From Proteles cristata cristata (Eukaryota > Chordata > Mammalia > Carnivora > Hyaenidae), in the NCBI GenBank assembly GCA_017311185.1, contig JAESUZ010003382.1:124001-188000 (forward strand): 64,000 nt of DNA. Reading direction: 5' to 3'. The notes under the pieces were generated by a model. That model was not told where the DNA came from. It made no database searches and saw nothing but the letters and a program-made list of their open reading frames with translations. A program made the position numbers and the translations under genes. Positions 10,227 to 21,570 of the stretch are shown in pieces; positions within the stretch are counted from its first letter, which is position 1, and each line of letters begins with the position of its first letter.

Positions 10227-11479
10227 CTGTTACCTGCCCTGCCTTCACTCCTACAGCCGAAGGACAGCCTCCTCCGGAAGTCCTTTCAGGCCCCTAATGG
10301 CACTACCTCCGTTCTCCAAGTTTCCACTAACAAGTTATATAAACCACTCAAATTGTTCTTGGCACTTTCTTATGTTTTAGGTGTAATAAACATGGGTTGT
10401 TTCATAGGGCTCAGGGTATGAATAAGACCATACTGTTTACGTCTCACACGCAATGACAACTATGTTCCAGAAACACAGAACAGGCCTAGACCAGCAAGAA
10501 GTCCAGAACCCTATTCTTGATGCCGCCTACTTGCCAACCTAGAACATCCAGGGAATTGAGCCCAGGAAACAGTCTTCCCTCCTCCAGAGGGTACGAGTGA
10601 GTGATTATCCTTCACACTGAGTAAGTGAGCAGAGGCCCTCCCACCAGAAGAACCAAGGCATCAGCAAAACGAAGAAAGCTCACTTTTTTCTTTTTTTTCC
10701 CATATTTTTTTCATCTGAAAATATAGAAAGAGGATACTTGATTTCAGCACGAAGTTTTACATTTTACGGCTTAGTGTTATGTTGACTTTGATTTACATAC
10801 AGGGTAAGTCGGTGGGCGTTTCCTAACCTGTGCAGAGCCCTGGACCTCTGAAGGACCTGCCTGCGACCAAGGCGGTGTAGTCGGCCCCTGACACCGCCGG
10901 CTGGCCCAGCACCACTGCTGCGCCCTTGGGGTCTTCCTTCCTCTGCCCGTCACTGTTGCTTCACGCTGAGTCCCTGCCTCAGCCAGCCTGGCCTTTGGAG
11001 GGAGGGTGGCTTTGAGCTCGACTTCACTCCCTCCTTACCAGCTTGGTTATGACTCACCCTTCTGCTTCATTCCTGAGGCTTGAGCACTAATGCCAGTTTA
11101 TCGGGTAGGATACAGCCATCCTCCTCTGAGGCCATTGTGCATCACCCTCTGAATTCAAGTAGGGTCCAATGCCTACCCCCACACACCTGCAAACTATGTC
11201 TCCTGTGCTCCGTGAGATCATCCAACACACAGGGTCCTTCAACACTCCAATGACTCATTTGCAAAGTCCAGTGGTCATTAGAAAGGACTGAAAGACAGCC
11301 CAGCCTTCCTCTAGGAGAATGAGTCACTACCCCATTCCTTCCAATAAAGTCATTCTTTCCAAGGGTGGATGTAGAACTTCTTGCAGCAGTAACAACACAC
11401 AGACACAGAAACCCAAAGACACACACACACACACACACACTTCCTGAATGGTCACTACAATATTTTTTTACATTACCAT
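10227..11479. other. Unique sequence with second GC-rich patch and (AC)n
   Basis: No gene was recognised. A GC-rich, CpG-bearing segment lies at about 10800-10990, roughly ten CpGs in 190 bp. A pure (AC)n tract of about 11 units is at 11418-11440. A T-rich stretch sits at 10685-10713. Confidence 0.5.
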
Positions 11480-11625
11480 ACCTTTTCTACTAGACTCAAA
11501 ATCCTGAATGTGAGCCCAGTGACCAATTTATTTCTGTCCACCCTGCAATATACAAACTAATATTTTTGTATGTGGTAAGTGAAGAAAATTTTTGTTGAAT
11601 GAGATAGTGAATGAACGGCATTATT
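11480..11625 (+). mobile_element. L2 3' end, sense
   Basis: CTACTAGACTCAAAATCCTG, then TTCTGTCCACCCTGCAATAT, then TTTTGTTGAATGAGATAGTG follows the order of the L2 3' terminus, which ends in a GTTGAATGAATGA-type repeat. Confidence 0.65.
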
Positions 11626-11754
11626 CTTAATTCCAAGAAATTAGGTTGATTAGCATAAATCACATAATTAACATTCTCATTTTAAAATAATATATCATTG
11701 AGAGTAACAGAAGAGTGATTCAGAAATTGCTTACCTTAATTAGAGACTAGCTAT

Positions 11755-11930
11755 AATAATCAATCATTCAGAAAACATTTATTAGGCACCTACTATGTTC
11801 TCTGGAAATATGTTCATTTCTAAGGTCCTAAAAGTAATTAAGATGCCAGTTCTCAAGAAGCCCGGATGTCTAAGTAGGAAAGCCAACACATACACAAATA
11901 TTTGCTTTTCAATGTATCGAGGTCAATAAA
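11755..11930 (-). mobile_element. L2 3' end, antisense
   Basis: ATCATTCAGAAAACATTTAT and TAGGCACCTACTATGTTCTC are the antisense of the L2 3' end. The following CAGTTCTCAAGAAGCCCGG block fits further upstream L2 sequence. Confidence 0.7.
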
Positions 11931-11989
11931 GGGGAATAGAAAGTACTAGAAGGCAGAGAACACACAGTTGTGTGGCACCTTGTAATTCC

Positions 11990-12155
11990 CCAAATATAAC
12001 ACTCTGTGTGCTGTAGGGCTGGGTGTGGCCCTCCCTAACAGACTGTAAGCATGGCCAGGTATGTGGCTCTGTCTGCAACATTCACCGCGGTCTCCAACTA
12101 GCTGGCAGGGAGCCTGGCACAAAGGAGACACTAGGTGATCTTCTGAATGAATGAA
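11990..12155 (+). mobile_element. L2 3' end, sense
   Basis: CAGACTGTAAGCATGGCCAG, GGAGCCTGGCACAAAGGAGA and CTGAATGAATGAATGATGA match the terminal segment of L2, including its short GAAT repeats. An imperfect ACTACC run (12160-12192) follows. Confidence 0.75.
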
Positions 12156-12479
12156 TGATGACACTACTACCACTACCACTGCTACCCCTACCACTAGCTG
12201 GGGGAGATCAAGGGAGTATGGGATGTTGGTGCAGGAATTCCGGTCCCACTGACCTTATAAAAATATCCAGAATGGAAACACTTCACCCTTCCACCAACAT
12301 TGCGTTGCTTAGAACCACGGTCTCCACGAAGACTGCAGAGGGCATTCTGGCCTCCCTGTCCTGGCCGCGTCCCCTCGGAGACGCTTCCTCGTGCCCCAGT
12401 CCAGGCAGAATGATCTCTTCGCGCATGTGCGTCACCATGAGCCACTCTGCAGATCCTTCCCCTGGCCTTCCACCTTCTT

Positions 12480-12975
12480 CACCTTGGAGCAGTCTCCACC
12501 GTGGCTTACCAGACCCCGTGTGACGTGGCTCCAGTGCCCCATCCTCCAGCACGCTCCCCCTGCCACTCTGCACCAGCACGCTGTCCTCTTCGCCCGTTCT
12601 TGAACTCGCTGAGCACGCTCCTGTTGAAGGACCTTCCCTCGCTGGTGGTGCATCGCTCTGCCCAGATGGTCAGCCTCGTGGCTCTTTCCATTGTTTCCCT
12701 CTGATTTTCCCTGACGCCCCATGTGAGGTAGCCCACCTCCTTCCCCCAGCACTCGGTGTCTCCTTGTCCTACTTTATATTTTCCTGGCACTTACCACCAC
12801 TTTGCCCATTATACTATTTTCGTCCCCATTTAGATGTAACTGAGAATACAGATAGGATCCTTTTTTTTTTTTTTTTGCAGTGTTCTCTACTGTACCTTCC
12901 TCATCCAAATTAGTGTCTGAGTCACAAGAGCTGCTCAGCAGATACTTGTTTACAGATGGACGAACAGATACTTCA
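12480..12975 (+). mobile_element. L2 fragment, sense, with poly-T interruption
   Basis: Blocks in L2 order: CTTGAACTCGCTGAGCACGC, CTGATTTTCCCTGACGCCCC, TCCTGGCACTTACCACCAC, then a 16-T run at 12861-12876, then GCTCAGCAGATACTTGTTTACAG. The local GC richness and the overlapping open frames at 12155-12790 come partly from this element rather than from a gene. Confidence 0.65.
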
Positions 12976-13154
12976 CATGTCATCACGCTGTTCATTTGCT
13001 CAGTACTTGGTCTTCAGTCAACTTGCTTGGTGAAACTCAAGGCGATTACATTTGGCACACTAGATGAATGGATTATTTTCATTCAGGGAAGGAAACGATG
13101 GCAATCATATGAGGCATTTAAAGTCTAACCACAAAAAGAAGGCAAAGTTCAAAT

Positions 13155-13400
13155 TATGTCAGAGCATGGACTCTGGAATCTGACTGTCTGGAGTCAAAAG
13201 CCTCCCTAATTCTGCCATCGATAAACTGTGTTATCTTGGGCAAGTTATTTAACTTCCCTGTGCCTCCATTTCTCATCCATAAAATGAGAACCATATTAGC
13301 AGCCTGTCTCATAATGTTGTTACAAGTATTAAATGACCTGGAATTTGTATAATGCCTGGAATAGTATCTGACATGTGGTTAAGTTCTATATGATTATTTT
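13155..13400 (+). mobile_element. MIR, sense, near full length
   Basis: The MIR order is nearly complete: AGAGCATGGACTCTGGAATC, GGGCAAGTTATTTAACTTCC, CATCCATAAAATGAGAACC, then TAATGCCTGGAATAGTATCT. This is one of the clearest MIRs in the window. Confidence 0.85.
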
Positions 13401-13420
13401 GCAAACAAATAAACAGTCTC

Positions 13421-13444
13421 ATTCCATATAAGTATATATGGAAT
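13421..13444. repeat. 10-bp perfect inverted repeat
   Basis: ATTCCATATA (13421-13430) and TATATGGAAT (13435-13444) flank a 4-base loop AGTA, next to further TA-rich sequence. It could form a small cruciform but may be chance. Confidence 0.75.
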
Positions 13445-13932
13445 AATATATACAATATAATATATGTATTTCAGAACAGAAAGAAAATTTCCTGAAGGCT
13501 TTTTAAAAGTATAAAACTGAAACTGAATCTGATAAAGATACATACTGAAGATCAACCTATAGAATAATTGCATTTTTGAAAATACATGTAAAAATTACAT
13601 AGATAAAATATTAATAGTTTAGCAATATATCTAAGGTACGTTACACAATAGTGAAGTATGGTTCAGACTTGGAAAGCAAGAATGATTCAATAGTATGGAT
13701 TATGGGAGAAAAAATATGATCTTAATCAATGATGAGAGGGGCATTTGACAAAACTCGATTTCCAAACTTAAACGATGGGGAAAAAATATTAAGCAGTTTC
13801 TAATTACCTTTCCCCCAGATTTCCTGACACCTATGCCACATTTTATTCTCAAAACCAGACTACAAATAGGGACAGTGTCAGATGGAAACATTGATTTAAC
13901 ATAATAAAAATAAAATAATATTTTTGTTAATC
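13445..13932. other. Unique AT-rich sequence
   Basis: No repeat family or gene was recognised between the inverted repeat and the next SINE. Confidence 0.5.
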
Positions 13933-14183
13933 TTAAATAAGCAATATTTGGGGCACCTGGGTGGCTCAGTAGGTTAAGCGTCCGACTTCGGCTGAGGTCA
14001 TGATTTCACAGTTCGTGGGTTCGAGCCCCGCGTCAGGCTCTGTGCTGACAGCTAGCTCAGAGCCTGGAGCCTGCTTCAGATTCTGTATCTCCCTCTCTTT
14101 CTGACCTTCCCCTGCTCACACTGTCTCTCTCTCACACACAAATAAATAAAAACATTAAAATTTTTTTTTAAATAAGCAATATT
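13933..14183 (+). mobile_element. Young feliform CAN-SINE with 16-bp target duplication
   Basis: TTAAATAAGCAATATT occurs at 13933-13948 and again at 14168-14183, exactly flanking a near-consensus SINE (GGGGCACCTGGGTGGCTCAG to A/T-rich tail). The perfect duplication indicates a recent insertion. Confidence 0.96.
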
Positions 14184-14849
14184 CAACTATCACTATTACA
14201 CAATTCTAGAAATAAACTGTACTGTTTATTTCATCTTGATGAAAGAATCTAGACAAAATTTTCTAGGTTTTCCAACTTAGATTTGAAAGCAAAATTCACT
14301 TTATATCTATAGTAAATATTATCATTACTATGTAGGAATAAGCACAGTTTTCACCCAAATGATATTGGAATGCCTAGGATATGGATTTGGGGTGCAATAC
14401 AATAATCCAACTAATTCTTTTGGGTATTTTTGATCTTTTTGCTTCATCTTTGCTACTGAAAAGTTCTTAGTCATGGTTGAATATTAAGTTTAACTTAATT
14501 TTGCTATGACGATTGAAAATCACTCAGCATTATTATTTTTAATTATTTAAAATAAGTGCATTTTCCCAAATTACAGAATAGTACATTCTTCTTTGGAACA
14601 ATTTAACAAGAAGGGAAATGTTGATAAGCTGCCCCGATCTCTCCCCCCGTTTCTGCTCCATGGCCATTCTCAGGGCCGACTGCCTACCCGGCACGCACTC
14701 CCTCGGACACCCGTCTGACAGAGCGCTGACTTTATGGAGCTCCATACTGCCTCTTCATGCAGTCCACCTGCCCAAGACAAAGCAAACCCTGGGAGTCTGT
14801 GGAAGGATTCCCAATTTGGGATCTCAGGATCCTCTTTACATGCCTCGAA
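14184..14849. other. Unique sequence
   Basis: No gene or nameable repeat. Overlapping short frames at 14539-14884 on both strands have no recognised product. Confidence 0.5.
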
Positions 14850-15065
14850 TTAACGAGATCTCCAAAGAGCTTTTGTTCATGTGAGTCATATCTGTTGATA
14901 ATCACCATTTTAGGAATGAAAACAGCAATGAAGACATATATAGTTAGTAATCATTTTAAAAGAGCAATGATAAATCCATTAAATGTTAACAAAAATAATT
15001 TATTTTTATGAATAATGGGTCTCAGGGTCCCCAGAGGTCCCCTAACTGTGCTTTGAAAATTGCTG
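14850..15065. mobile_element. hAT-like DNA-transposon relic
   Basis: CAAAGAGCTTTTGTTCATGT, ATCCATTAAATGTTAACAAA, GGGTCTCAGGGTCCCCAGAG and a terminal CTTTGAAAATTGCTG resemble a mammal-wide non-autonomous element whose end reads CTTTGAGAACCACTG. The opposite terminus is not visible, so the copy is truncated. The subfamily is not assigned. Confidence 0.6.
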
Positions 15066-15829
15066 GTCTAAGGAAATTAATCTCTCTAGTTAACGACTGA
15101 AGGGCTCGAAAACACAGTCAGCATTTGGCATTCCCACAGGATTTGGATCATGAATGGCAACATTACCCGACTGAAGCCAGTGAATCTCAAGAAGGACTTA
15201 ACTTATGGCTTCTGAGAAATTGGTTTTTTCTTTCAGATAAAGCCAGCAGAAAATGCCATCTCTCTCCTCCCTTGCGTGTTGTGACATAAGAAGTTGACCT
15301 CAGACCCCAGTCTGCCTAGGGGCATCCTGTTATCCTGCAGTGAGTATCAAGAGCACCATCTTTCACTCTCCAAAATTCCTCTGTTTAAGTGATGAAGTTA
15401 GATATTCACATGGGCGTATGGACAGGAGACAAACATAGTGCTCAAAACTTTCAAACGGAGCAGCCAGAGAAATCAGAGAACAGAGCCAGAGAGGTACTGA
15501 GCCCCAAATCACCCCAGCACTACTAGGTTTCTAGAATAGATTTATATTCCATGCTCTTTTCTCAGTTTCAAGATCAATTTGAATTGAGATCTCTAGCACT
15601 TGCAATGGAAGACAATCTAATGACATGTTTCCACCTTATGTGAGAGGGGATAATGGTTTGGTGTGGATTCCTCCACCATTCTCCATTCTCACATAAACAT
15701 GCACTGACACACATTTCACATGATAGGTTTGGGGCTGAAGTTTGTTTTTATAAAAAGGAAACTGCTATACATGTATTATGAAAAATAATTTAATACATTA
15801 TGTAGAAAGGACCCTCGGGGTCTGTAGAT
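15066..15829. other. Unique sequence
   Basis: No gene or nameable repeat was seen in this stretch. Confidence 0.5.
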
Positions 15830-16075
15830 ACATAGCTGACACTTTTTCACAGTTCCACAATATTTCATGATAGAAACGTACCACCATTTCCCCCCAGTTC
15901 TTGGTCACATAGGCTGTTTCCAGATTTTTCCACTTTTAATAATATTTAATGATATTTAAATGATGATTTTAATACACATATCCTTTGCACTGTTGCTTTT
16001 ATCATGATAAAAGAGATTCCTGCATCTGGGACTTCATGCTCAAGGGTATATGAGGATTATTATTCTTATAGGCAG
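15830..16075 (-). mobile_element. Old L1 (L1ME-like) fragment, antisense
   Basis: CACAGTTCCACAATATTTCA, GGCTGTTTCCAGATTTTTCC, TATCCTTTGCACTGTTG and a later CTCAAGGGTATATGAGG match the order of antisense old-L1 3' sequence (TAGTATTCCATTG..., GTTGTTTCCAATTTT..., GGGTCAAAGGGTATG...). A perfect 18-bp palindrome lies inside at 15996-16013. Confidence 0.5.
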
Positions 16076-16438
16076 TGAAAATCCTTAGGTGGAGAAGCTA
16101 TGTAATAAAGACCCCCAAGACATACTAGAAGGAGCAGTGAATTAGAATCAGTATACTTCTTCCTTCTGAGGGTAAAGATGGGGAAGGAAAGAGGCTTTCC
16201 CAAGGAAAGAGGCTTGGGATTGAGGATTAATTGCCATCCTCAATTTGCCCCAATGTTTTGGGAAGAGAATGTGGATGGGGATGAAAGAGGGATATAGCCC
16301 CTTCATTTTGGGAACTTTTTTTCTCCTGGCATGTTGAGGAAAACACACAATTGATCAGTATCTATGTGAAATATAAACTACTCACTCAATTAATTAGGTA
16401 CATATCATATTTTATTTAAAATTATAATGGACAATTTT

Positions 16439-16642
16439 GGGGGTCTCTGGGTGGCTCAGTTAGTTGAGCATCTGACTCTAGATTTTGATTGAGGTCATGA
16501 CCCCAGGGTCATGGGATCTAGCCCCATACTGGACTGAGCATGGAGGGTGCTTAAGATTCTCTCTCTCCCCTCCTACCCCTTTCCCTACTTGCTCTCTCTC
16601 TCTCTCTCTCTCTCTCTAAAATAAAATAAAATAAAATAAAAT
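16439..16642 (+). mobile_element. Older CAN-SINE, sense, with AAAAT tail
   Basis: GGTCTCTGGGTGGCTCAGTT, CCAGGGTCATGGGATCTAGC and GGGTGCTTAAGATTCTCTCT identify the older subtype. A (CT)n run at 16593-16617 leads into an AAAAT pentamer tail (16618-16642). Confidence 0.88.
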
Positions 16643-16932
16643 GACAATGGGCATTTTTTTTCAGCATCTAGAAAAGTGACTTTACAAATCAATATAGTAT
16701 GTAGAAGATTAAATTCTTGAAAACTGTCTTCCTTAGTTATGAGACAAGGAAGAAGATATAAGTTTAACAGTGCCTCATTCAAGGCACAAAACTAATTTCT
16801 TTTAAGATTCTGGCACTGTCAACCCACATAGCCATTTATAAATGAGTAAAAGGAAGTCATGAACTGAATATTAGATTGTTTTCCTATTAGTATTCATGCA
16901 AAAAATTATTGTGTTCTGGGTTTTATAAAGGT

Positions 16933-17149
16933 AATGGTTTTTATTTTTTTTAGTGTTTATTTTTGAGAGAGAACAAGAGAGTGCGAGCAGGGGAGGGGCA
17001 GAGAGAGAGAGGGGACACAGAGTCTGAAGGAGGCTCTGCTGTCGGTGTGACAGCAGGCCTTGAACTCAGAAACTATGAGACCATGACCTGAACCAAAGTC
17101 AGATGATTATGCAACAGAGCCACCGGCTTCCCCTAGAAGAAATGGTTTT
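16933..17149 (-). mobile_element. Diverged CAN-SINE, antisense
   Basis: The reverse strand carries an A-tail, the GA-rich middle, CCTTGAACTCAGAAACTATG and a worn head (GCCACCGGCTTCCCC). AATGGTTTT at 16933-16941 and 17141-17149 is the probable target duplication. Confidence 0.88.
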
Positions 17150-17408
17150 AAACCTGTCTCTAATCCTTTTGTGCCTCTTCAGTGCATAGTAAAGGTTGTA
17201 GAAAGCAGGCAGAAGTAAGGTAAAATAGAGGTTATGCTTAAAATAAATATTCACCAATTTCTTTTGTTATTTTCTAATTAAAGGGTTTAAGGGGTTCACC
17301 CAATAACCACTTCATTCATTGCTCACAGAGTTCATATTCTTCTGAGTTTCTAGTCTATAGATTTGGAGGAATACAAACATGCAGGGCAATTACTATCTTA
17401 AGTAGACT

Positions 17409-17870
17409 CTTTTTTAAAAAACAGTTGAGATATCATTGACATATACTATTATATTAGTTCCATGTGTACAGCATAATGATTTAATATTTTCACATAATGC
17501 ACAATGATCATTGCAATAAGTGTACTTAACCTTTATCACCATACAGTTATCATTTTTTCTCCTGGTGAGGAGAGCTTTTAAGGTATGTTGCCTTTTAAGT
17601 ATACAGCATATACAACCTTAAGTATACAATACAGTATTATTAACTATAGTCTCCATGCCATATATTACATCACCAGGACTTATCTGTTTTATCACTAATC
17701 ACTAGAGGTTTATAACTTTTACCAGCTTCACCGCTTCCCCCCCCCACCCCCCATTCCCACTCCTTTCCTCTGGCAACCACCTCTTCTCTCTGTATCTCTC
17801 TCTATATATATATATTTTTAGATTGCACATCTAACACAATGCAATCATTAAAACTGACCCATGCCATTGG
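17409..17870 (-). mobile_element. L1 3'-UTR fragment, antisense
   Basis: ACAGTTGAGATATCATTGAC, TTAGTTCCATGTGTACAGCA, TAACTATAGTCTCCATGCC and CTCTGGCAACCACCTCTTC are the antisense of a widespread L1 3'-UTR. A C-rich block (17732-17750) and a TATA run (17803-17814) lie inside. Confidence 0.75.
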
Positions 17871-17929
17871 AAAGGACAATTTTATGCTAGAATATCTGTA
17901 TATACTAAAAATTAAAAGTTGCTTTGTGC

Positions 17930-18205
17930 TTATAACTAAAATACTTATATAAATGGGAACTATGTAAACTTGATATGATATTAAAAATATAAACAGTGGA
18001 AGGTTTCTCTCCTACCATTTCCTCTTTCTCCAAACCGCCACTTTTATTACATGTTCTTTCAGAGATAGACAAAAATATTTATGTGTGTATTATTTGCCTT
18101 TACACAAGTAATAGTCTACTACTGAAAGCATCATGCCTTCCCATACTTAACACTGTGTCATAGAGTTCTAGTCCAGTTCCAATCAATATGTACCTATATT
18201 TATTT
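17930..18205 (-). mobile_element. Old L1ME-like 3' part, antisense (left piece of a split element)
   Basis: CTACCATTTCCTCTTTCTCC, TCAGAGATAGACAAAAATAT and CAAGTAATAGTCTACTACTG follow the antisense order of an old L1 3' region. The expected continuation is missing here and reappears at 20774, on the far side of a younger L1. Confidence 0.6.
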
Positions 18206-20773
18206 ATCTTAGTATCTTTTAAAAGTTTAAGTGCACTATAGTTAACATACAGTGTTATACTGGTTTCAGGTGTACAATGCAGTGTGCCCTCCTTCATCTC
18301 CATCACCTACTCACCCAGCTCCCACTCTCCTTCCCTTTGGTGGCCATCAGTGTGTTCGTAACAGTTAAGAGTTTGTTTCTTGGCTTCTCTGTCTCTCTTT
18401 CTCTCTCTCTCTCTCATGTTCATTTATTTCTTAAATTGCACATATGAGTGAAATCACATGGTATTTGTCTTTCTCTGATGGCTTATTTCACTTAGCATCA
18501 TACCTTCTAGGTTCATCCATGTAGTTGCATATGGCAAGATTTCACTTTTTTTTTTTTTTTGGACAAATAATATTCCACTGTGTATGTATACTTCTTCTTC
18601 ATCCATTCATCTATGGAAGGACACCTGTGTTGCTTCCATATTTGACATTTGTAAATTATGCTAAAAGAAACACAAGGAGGCATATATCTGTGTGAATTAG
18701 TATTTTCATATTCTTTGGGTAAATGCCCAGTAGTGGAATTGCTAGATCAATAGGCAATTTTATTTTTACTTTTCATGAAACTCCATACTGTTTTCCAGAG
18801 TGGCTGCACATACCAGTTTGTATTCCCCCCAACAGTGCACGAGGGTTCCTTTCTGCACACATCCTCACCAATACTTGTTATTTCTTATGTTTTTGATTTT
18901 AGCTATTTTGACAGATGTGAGGTGGTATCTCATTGTGGTTTGATTTGCATTTCCCTAATGATCAGTGATATTGAGCATCTTTTCATGTGTCTGTTGACCA
19001 TCTGGATGTCTTCTTTGGAAAAATGCCCCTTCATGTCTTCTGCCCATTTTAAATTGAGTTATTCATTTTTTGGGTGTTGGGTTGTATAAATTCTTTATAC
19101 ATTTTGGTTATTAACCCTTTATAGGATAGGTCTTTTGCAAATATCTTCTTGCATTCAGTAGTTTTGGTGATTGTTCCCTTTCCTGTGCATAAAGTTTTGT
19201 TTGGATGAAGTCCCAATAGTTTATTTTTGCTTTTATTTCCCTAACCTCAGGAGACGTAACTAGGAAAATGCTGCTATGGCTAACTTTGGAAACATTACTG
19301 CCTGTGCTCCCTTCTGGGACATTTATGGTTTCAGATCTCACACTTGTGTCTTTAATCCATTTTGAATTTATTTTTGTATATGATGTAAGAACGTGGTCCA
19401 GTTTCATTCTTTTGCAGGTAATTGATCAATTTTCCTTCTTTTTTTTTCAGTTTTGTTGAAGAGACTGTCTTTTTCCTATTGGATATTCTTCCCGCTTTGT
19501 CACAGGCTAATTAACTGCATAATCATGTGTTTATTTCTGGGTCTTCTATGCTGTTCCACTGATCTGTGTGTCTCTGTTGGTGCCAGTACTATACTGTGTT
19601 GATCACTACAGCTTTGTAATATAACTTGAAGTCCATAATTATGATAACTCCAGGTTTGATCTTCTTTTTCTACACTGATTTGCTAATCTTTTGTGGTTCC
19701 ATACAAATTTTAGGGTTGTTTGTTCTAGCTCTGTGAAAAATGCCATTTTGATAGGGATTGCATTAAATGCGTAGATTGCTTTGGGTGGTAGAGACATTTT
19801 AACAATATTTGTTCTTCCAATCCATGAGCACGGAATGTGTTTCCATTTCTTTGTGTCATCTTCAATGTCTTTTATCAGTGTTTTACAGTTGTCAGAATAC
19901 AGGTGTTTCACTTCTTTGGTTAGGTTTATTCCTAGGTGTTTTATTGTTTTGGTGCAATTGTAAATGGGACTGTTTTCTTAATTTCCATTTCTGCTGCTTC
20001 ATTATTAGTGTATAGAAATACAAGAGATTTCTGCACTTTGGTTTGGTATCCTGCAACTTTACCGAATTTATGTATCTGTTCTAGATTTTGGTGGAGTCTT
20101 TAGAGTTTTCTATATAGAGTGTCATGCTACCTGCAAATAGACTTTTATTTCTTGCTTACCAATTTGGATGCCTTTTATTTCTTTTTATGGTCTGCCTGGT
20201 CTGGCCAGGACTTCCAGTAGTATGTTGAATAAAAGTGCTGAGAGTAGACATCCTTATCATTTTCCTGACCTTAGAGGGAAAGCTCTCTGTTTCTTCCCAT
20301 TAAGGATGATGTTAACCATGGGTTTTTCACATATGGCCTTTATTCTGTTGAGGTATATTCCCTCTGAACTTACTTTGTTGAGGGTTTTTATCACGAATGT
20401 ATATTGTACTCCAGCAAATGCTTTTTCTGCATCTATTGAAGTGATCCTATGATTTGCATCTTTTTTCTTTATTGTGATGTATCACATTGGTTGATTTACA
20501 AATATTGAACCACCCTTGCAGTCCAAGAATAAATCCCACTTGATTGTGGTGAATATATTTTTTTAATTTTTAATTCACATATTGTTGGATTCTCTTTGCT
20601 AGTATTTTGTTGAGGATTTCTGCATCTATGTTCATCAAAGATATTGGCCTGTAGTACCCCCCCCCCCTTGGGGGTGTGTATTTATCTGGTTTTGGCATCA
20701 AGGTAATGCTGGCCTCATAAAATTCAGAAGTTATCCTTCCACCTCCATTTTTTGGAATAGGTGAACATAAGTT
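18206..20773 (-). mobile_element. Younger L1, antisense, 5'-truncated in the RT domain
   Basis: On the reverse strand this is the 3' half of an L1: 3'-UTR at the left (about 18210-18450), then ORF2 remnants running to the right, truncated within the reverse-transcriptase region near 20770. Landmarks in antisense order include GAGGTGGTATCTCATTGTGG, CATTTTGAATTTATTTTTGT and GGTTTTGGCATCAAGGTAAT. About 2.6 kb remain of a full-length 6-kb element. It sits inside an older L1. Confidence 0.9.
19111..19911 (-). pseudogene. L1 ORF2 remnant (downstream of RT core)
   Basis: Two open pieces of the L1 ORF2 reading frame survive on the reverse strand. The piece at 19639-19911 contains [17 protein letters not shown], the post-RT region typical of L1 ORF2p. 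The piece at 19111-19407 contains KINYWDFIQTKL, further toward the C-terminus. Stops and frameshifts separate them and the element is 5'-truncated, so no enzyme could be made. ORF2p normally supplies endonuclease and reverse transcriptase for target-primed insertion. Confidence 0.88.
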
Positions 20774-21570
20774 GTTTTTTTTTTTTTTTTAATAAGCCAC
20801 ATACACTCTATTTAACCATTCTCTTGTTATACATTTACATTGTTTTTCTATTGTTATAAACTATTCTGCAAGAAATGTCTTTGCACATGTCTTATACATA
20901 TGTAGGAAAATCCCTAGATGTCAAAAGCTTTCTGACTTTTACACTTTGACAATATTGCAACTGCTTTCTAAAGAGAGGGGGCCAGTTCCACCAATTGTGT
21001 GTGGGTTGTCTGCATGCCACAAAACGTCTTAAATCTTTTGACTGCAAATCTGATTTTAAAAAACCAGTATCTAACTTTCATTTTGTCTAAATATAAGTAA
21101 GGTTGAGAATTGTCTCATATATTTGAAAACTTTTTTCTTTCCTGCTGTTTATATCCTTTGCTAATTTTTTTGTTCTATTGAGGCATTGGCCACTTTTTAA
21201 TTTGTTGTTGCTCTTTATGTATTAATCAGCCCTTTGTATGAAACACTTACCGAAAATATGTTTTCTTAGTTTGTCATTTATCTTGTTTAATTTTTATTAT
21301 TCTTATTATGGAGAATTTTAAATATTAAAGTGGGTAATTTTTAATATTACAGTAAATAAAAATTTTTTTTCTGTCCTTTCCTTTTCCCTTTTTCCTACTG
21401 CCAGTCTTAAAAATGGTTAGCTCTTCAGTTTTTCTTTTTAACTCTGTGTTTTCTCCTGGTAGCTAGTTTTATTTTTGTTAAATGTCTGATCCATCTGAAA
21501 TGTATTTTGGCATAGTGAGCAAAAATTCAGATTTAATTGTTTTCCTCAACCCATTTATTGACTAGCCATC
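20774..21570 (-). mobile_element. Old L1ME-like, antisense (right piece of a split element)
   Basis: After a T-run (20774-20791), TATTTAACCATTCTCTTGTT, GAAATGTCTTTGCACATGTC, CCCTTTGTATGAAACACTTA and CATCTGAAATGTATTTTGGC follow the antisense order of old L1 ORF2 C-terminal and 3' sequence. It takes up where the piece at 17930-18205 stopped. Confidence 0.65.

Noticed and set aside
12155..12790. Dense overlapping frames of 70-122 codons on both strands
   Set aside because: Much of the interval (from about 12480) is an L2 fragment; the products match nothing I recognise.
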